From contig JAAMXY010000606.1 of the NCBI GenBank assembly GCA_019677205.1, positions 1 to 64,000 of the forward strand: 64,000 nucleotides of DNA. Direction: 5' to 3'. The notes beneath the pieces are model-generated. The model made no database searches. It was not told the DNA's origin and saw nothing but the letters and a program-made list of their open reading frames with translations. The stretch's first letter is position 1; each line of letters starts with the position of its first letter. Of this stretch, positions 63,206 to 64,000 are shown piece by piece. Source of the stretch: Pinguiococcus pyrenoidosus. Taxonomy: Eukaryota > Sar > Pinguiophyceae > Pinguiochrysidales > Pinguiochrysidaceae. A program made the position numbers and the translations under genes.

Positions 63206-63967
63206 CTAGTCCTCGAAGTCCGGCGCGCCCATCGCCTCCCACTCTGCTTGCGCATGGCGCATCTCTCGGCGCTCTCTTCGTCGCCTGATCTCCGCCTTCT
63301 CCTCCGCAGATCTCCTGCCTTTCTTCTTGCGATTCCGCCGGCCTTCTCCTCTCCTCCGCTCTTCTACCTCTTCTCCCTCTTCCTTGTTCTCTTCTTCCTC
63401 CTCCTCTTCTTCTTCCACCTCCCAGGCTTCTCCCATGCCTCGCTGATCCTCCTGCGGCTGCGGCTGTCGCTGCTGCTCCATCATGCGCATCTGTGCGCCG
63501 GCAATGCCCCCGACCATGTTCGCCACCAAGTCTTCCGCGGCGACATGGCCGAGGAGGCGCCTGCAGCCGGCGTTGAACACGCTGTAGGCGGACATGGCAT
63601 GCTCCTCGTCCGTGAGACCGAAGGTGAAGAGAGCCAGCAGCGCAGAAACGACCAAGTACAGGGCACCGGCGCCCGCTCCCAAGGTGAGACAGGCTCCCAC
63701 CGCCCACAGAAATCCCACCAAAAGCGTGAAAAGGCCCACCACGCCGCTCTTCAGGTTCTCATCGAGCAGGCGGCAGCTCTCGCGGAGCAGGAGAAGCCCC
63801 GCCACTACCACGAGAATGAGGAGATCCAGAGCGCCGCGGAAAAACGACTTGACTTCGCTGTGAAGTCGAGGAAAGTCAGCGGAGAGCGGCCTTGTCCTGC
63901 TTTTCAAAAGGGGCCTAGTTACCGCCGCGTCGGGAGCTGAAATGGCTGAAGCTCGTAGGCAAGGCAT
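63206..63967 (-). CDS. SAYSD1: SAYSVFN-domain protein (SAYSD1-like)
   Basis: A single-exon ORF of 253 aa from ATG 63967, only 33 bp inside the window edge, so extra upstream sequence may exist. Two to three hydrophobic helices (FRGALDLLILVVVAGLLLL, VVGLFTLLVGFLWAVGACL, GALYLVVSALLALFTFGL) precede the diagnostic SAYSVFNAGCRRLLG at about 126-140, which defines the SAYSvFN domain. In animals SAYSD1 binds ribosomes and UFMylated ribosomes at the ER translocon. Here the SAYSVFN motif is followed by an unusual tail: a run of Glu (about 175-185), then a very basic KKKGRRSAEEKAEIRRRR segment. The stop is 86 bp from the PNKD-like stop. Confidence 0.78.
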   Translation of the reverse strand: MPCLRASAISAPDAAVTRPLLKSRTRPLSADFPRLHSEVKSFFRGALDLLILVVVAGLLLLRESCRLLDENLKSGVVGLFTLLVGFLWAVGACLTLGAGAGALYLVVSALLALFTFGLTDEEHAMSAYSVFNAGCRRLLGHVAAEDLVANMVGGIAGAQMRMMEQQRQPQPQEDQRGMGEAWEVEEEEEEEEENKEEGEEVEERRRGEGRRNRKKKGRRSAEEKAEIRRRRERREMRHAQAEWEAMGAPDFED

Positions 63968-64000
63968 TTGAGCCACTGCTGGAAGCTCCAGCCCCAGAAG

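Noticed and set aside
1-64000. Core dinoflagellate origin
   Set aside because: Gene orientation alternates instead of forming unidirectional arrays, and introns have regular GT-AG borders, unlike the mixed 5' borders usual in dinoflagellates.
1-64000. tRNA, rRNA, CRISPR or organellar sequence
   Set aside because: No cloverleaf, rRNA core or regularly spaced direct-repeat array was recognised by eye. Repeats here are short contiguous tandems. A covariance-model scan would be needed to exclude tRNAs formally.

Overview
This is nuclear DNA of a unicellular, flagellated eukaryote. The genes carry short GT-AG spliceosomal introns (mostly 45-140 bp), and the products are eukaryote-specific: ARP2, AP-4 mu, VPS53, anoctamin, a Tctex-type dynein light chain, DNA polymerase eta, and complex I subunit and assembly proteins. 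Coding DNA is GC-rich, while several promoter-sized gaps are strikingly AT-rich. Gene order is not the one-directional array seen in core dinoflagellates. I cannot name the species; an algal or alveolate-grade protist fits, but that is inference.

Layout. The left edge (1-2.8 kb) has a degraded copia-type retroelement fragment and low-confidence ORFs. From 2.8 to 27 kb, with convergent pairs only 150 bp to about 1 kb apart, lie POLH(+), D-amino acid oxidase(-), a coiled-coil protein(+), ARP2(-), an EF-hand protein(+), a small membrane protein(-), a SET-domain methyltransferase(+), anoctamin(-), makorin(+), NDUFA1(-), a monoamine-oxidase-like flavoprotein(+) and a WW-RhoGAP(-). From 27.3 to 43.5 kb is a carbohydrate block: two paralogous DxD glycosyltransferases with a secreted sulfotransferase-like gene between them, a RING E3, and two tandem proteins that join a glycosyltransferase-like N-terminal half to a sulfotransferase C-terminal half. 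From 43.6 to 64 kb lie AP4M1(-), VPS53(+), an LRR/DUF4116 protein(-), a tail-anchored FKBP-TPR protein(+), an ABHD-type hydrolase(-), a COA1/TIM21-like mitochondrial protein(+), DYNLT(-), CIA30/NDUFAF1(+), an STN1-like OB protein(-), a PNKD-like metallo-beta-lactamase-fold protein(+) and a SAYSD1-like protein(-).

The most striking large-scale feature is that neighbouring genes alternate strand almost perfectly: 25 of 28 adjacent confident gene pairs switch strand. The only breaks are inside the glycosyltransferase/sulfotransferase block, which has clearly grown by duplication. That block is the best candidate for a locally organised functional system, probably building and sulfating an extracellular or Golgi glycan. 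Within it, paralog pairs share intron positions, except that one fusion gene has lost all ten introns of its 3' half.

All exon models were made by eye from reading frame, GT/AG sites and protein-family conservation. No alignment or expression data were available.
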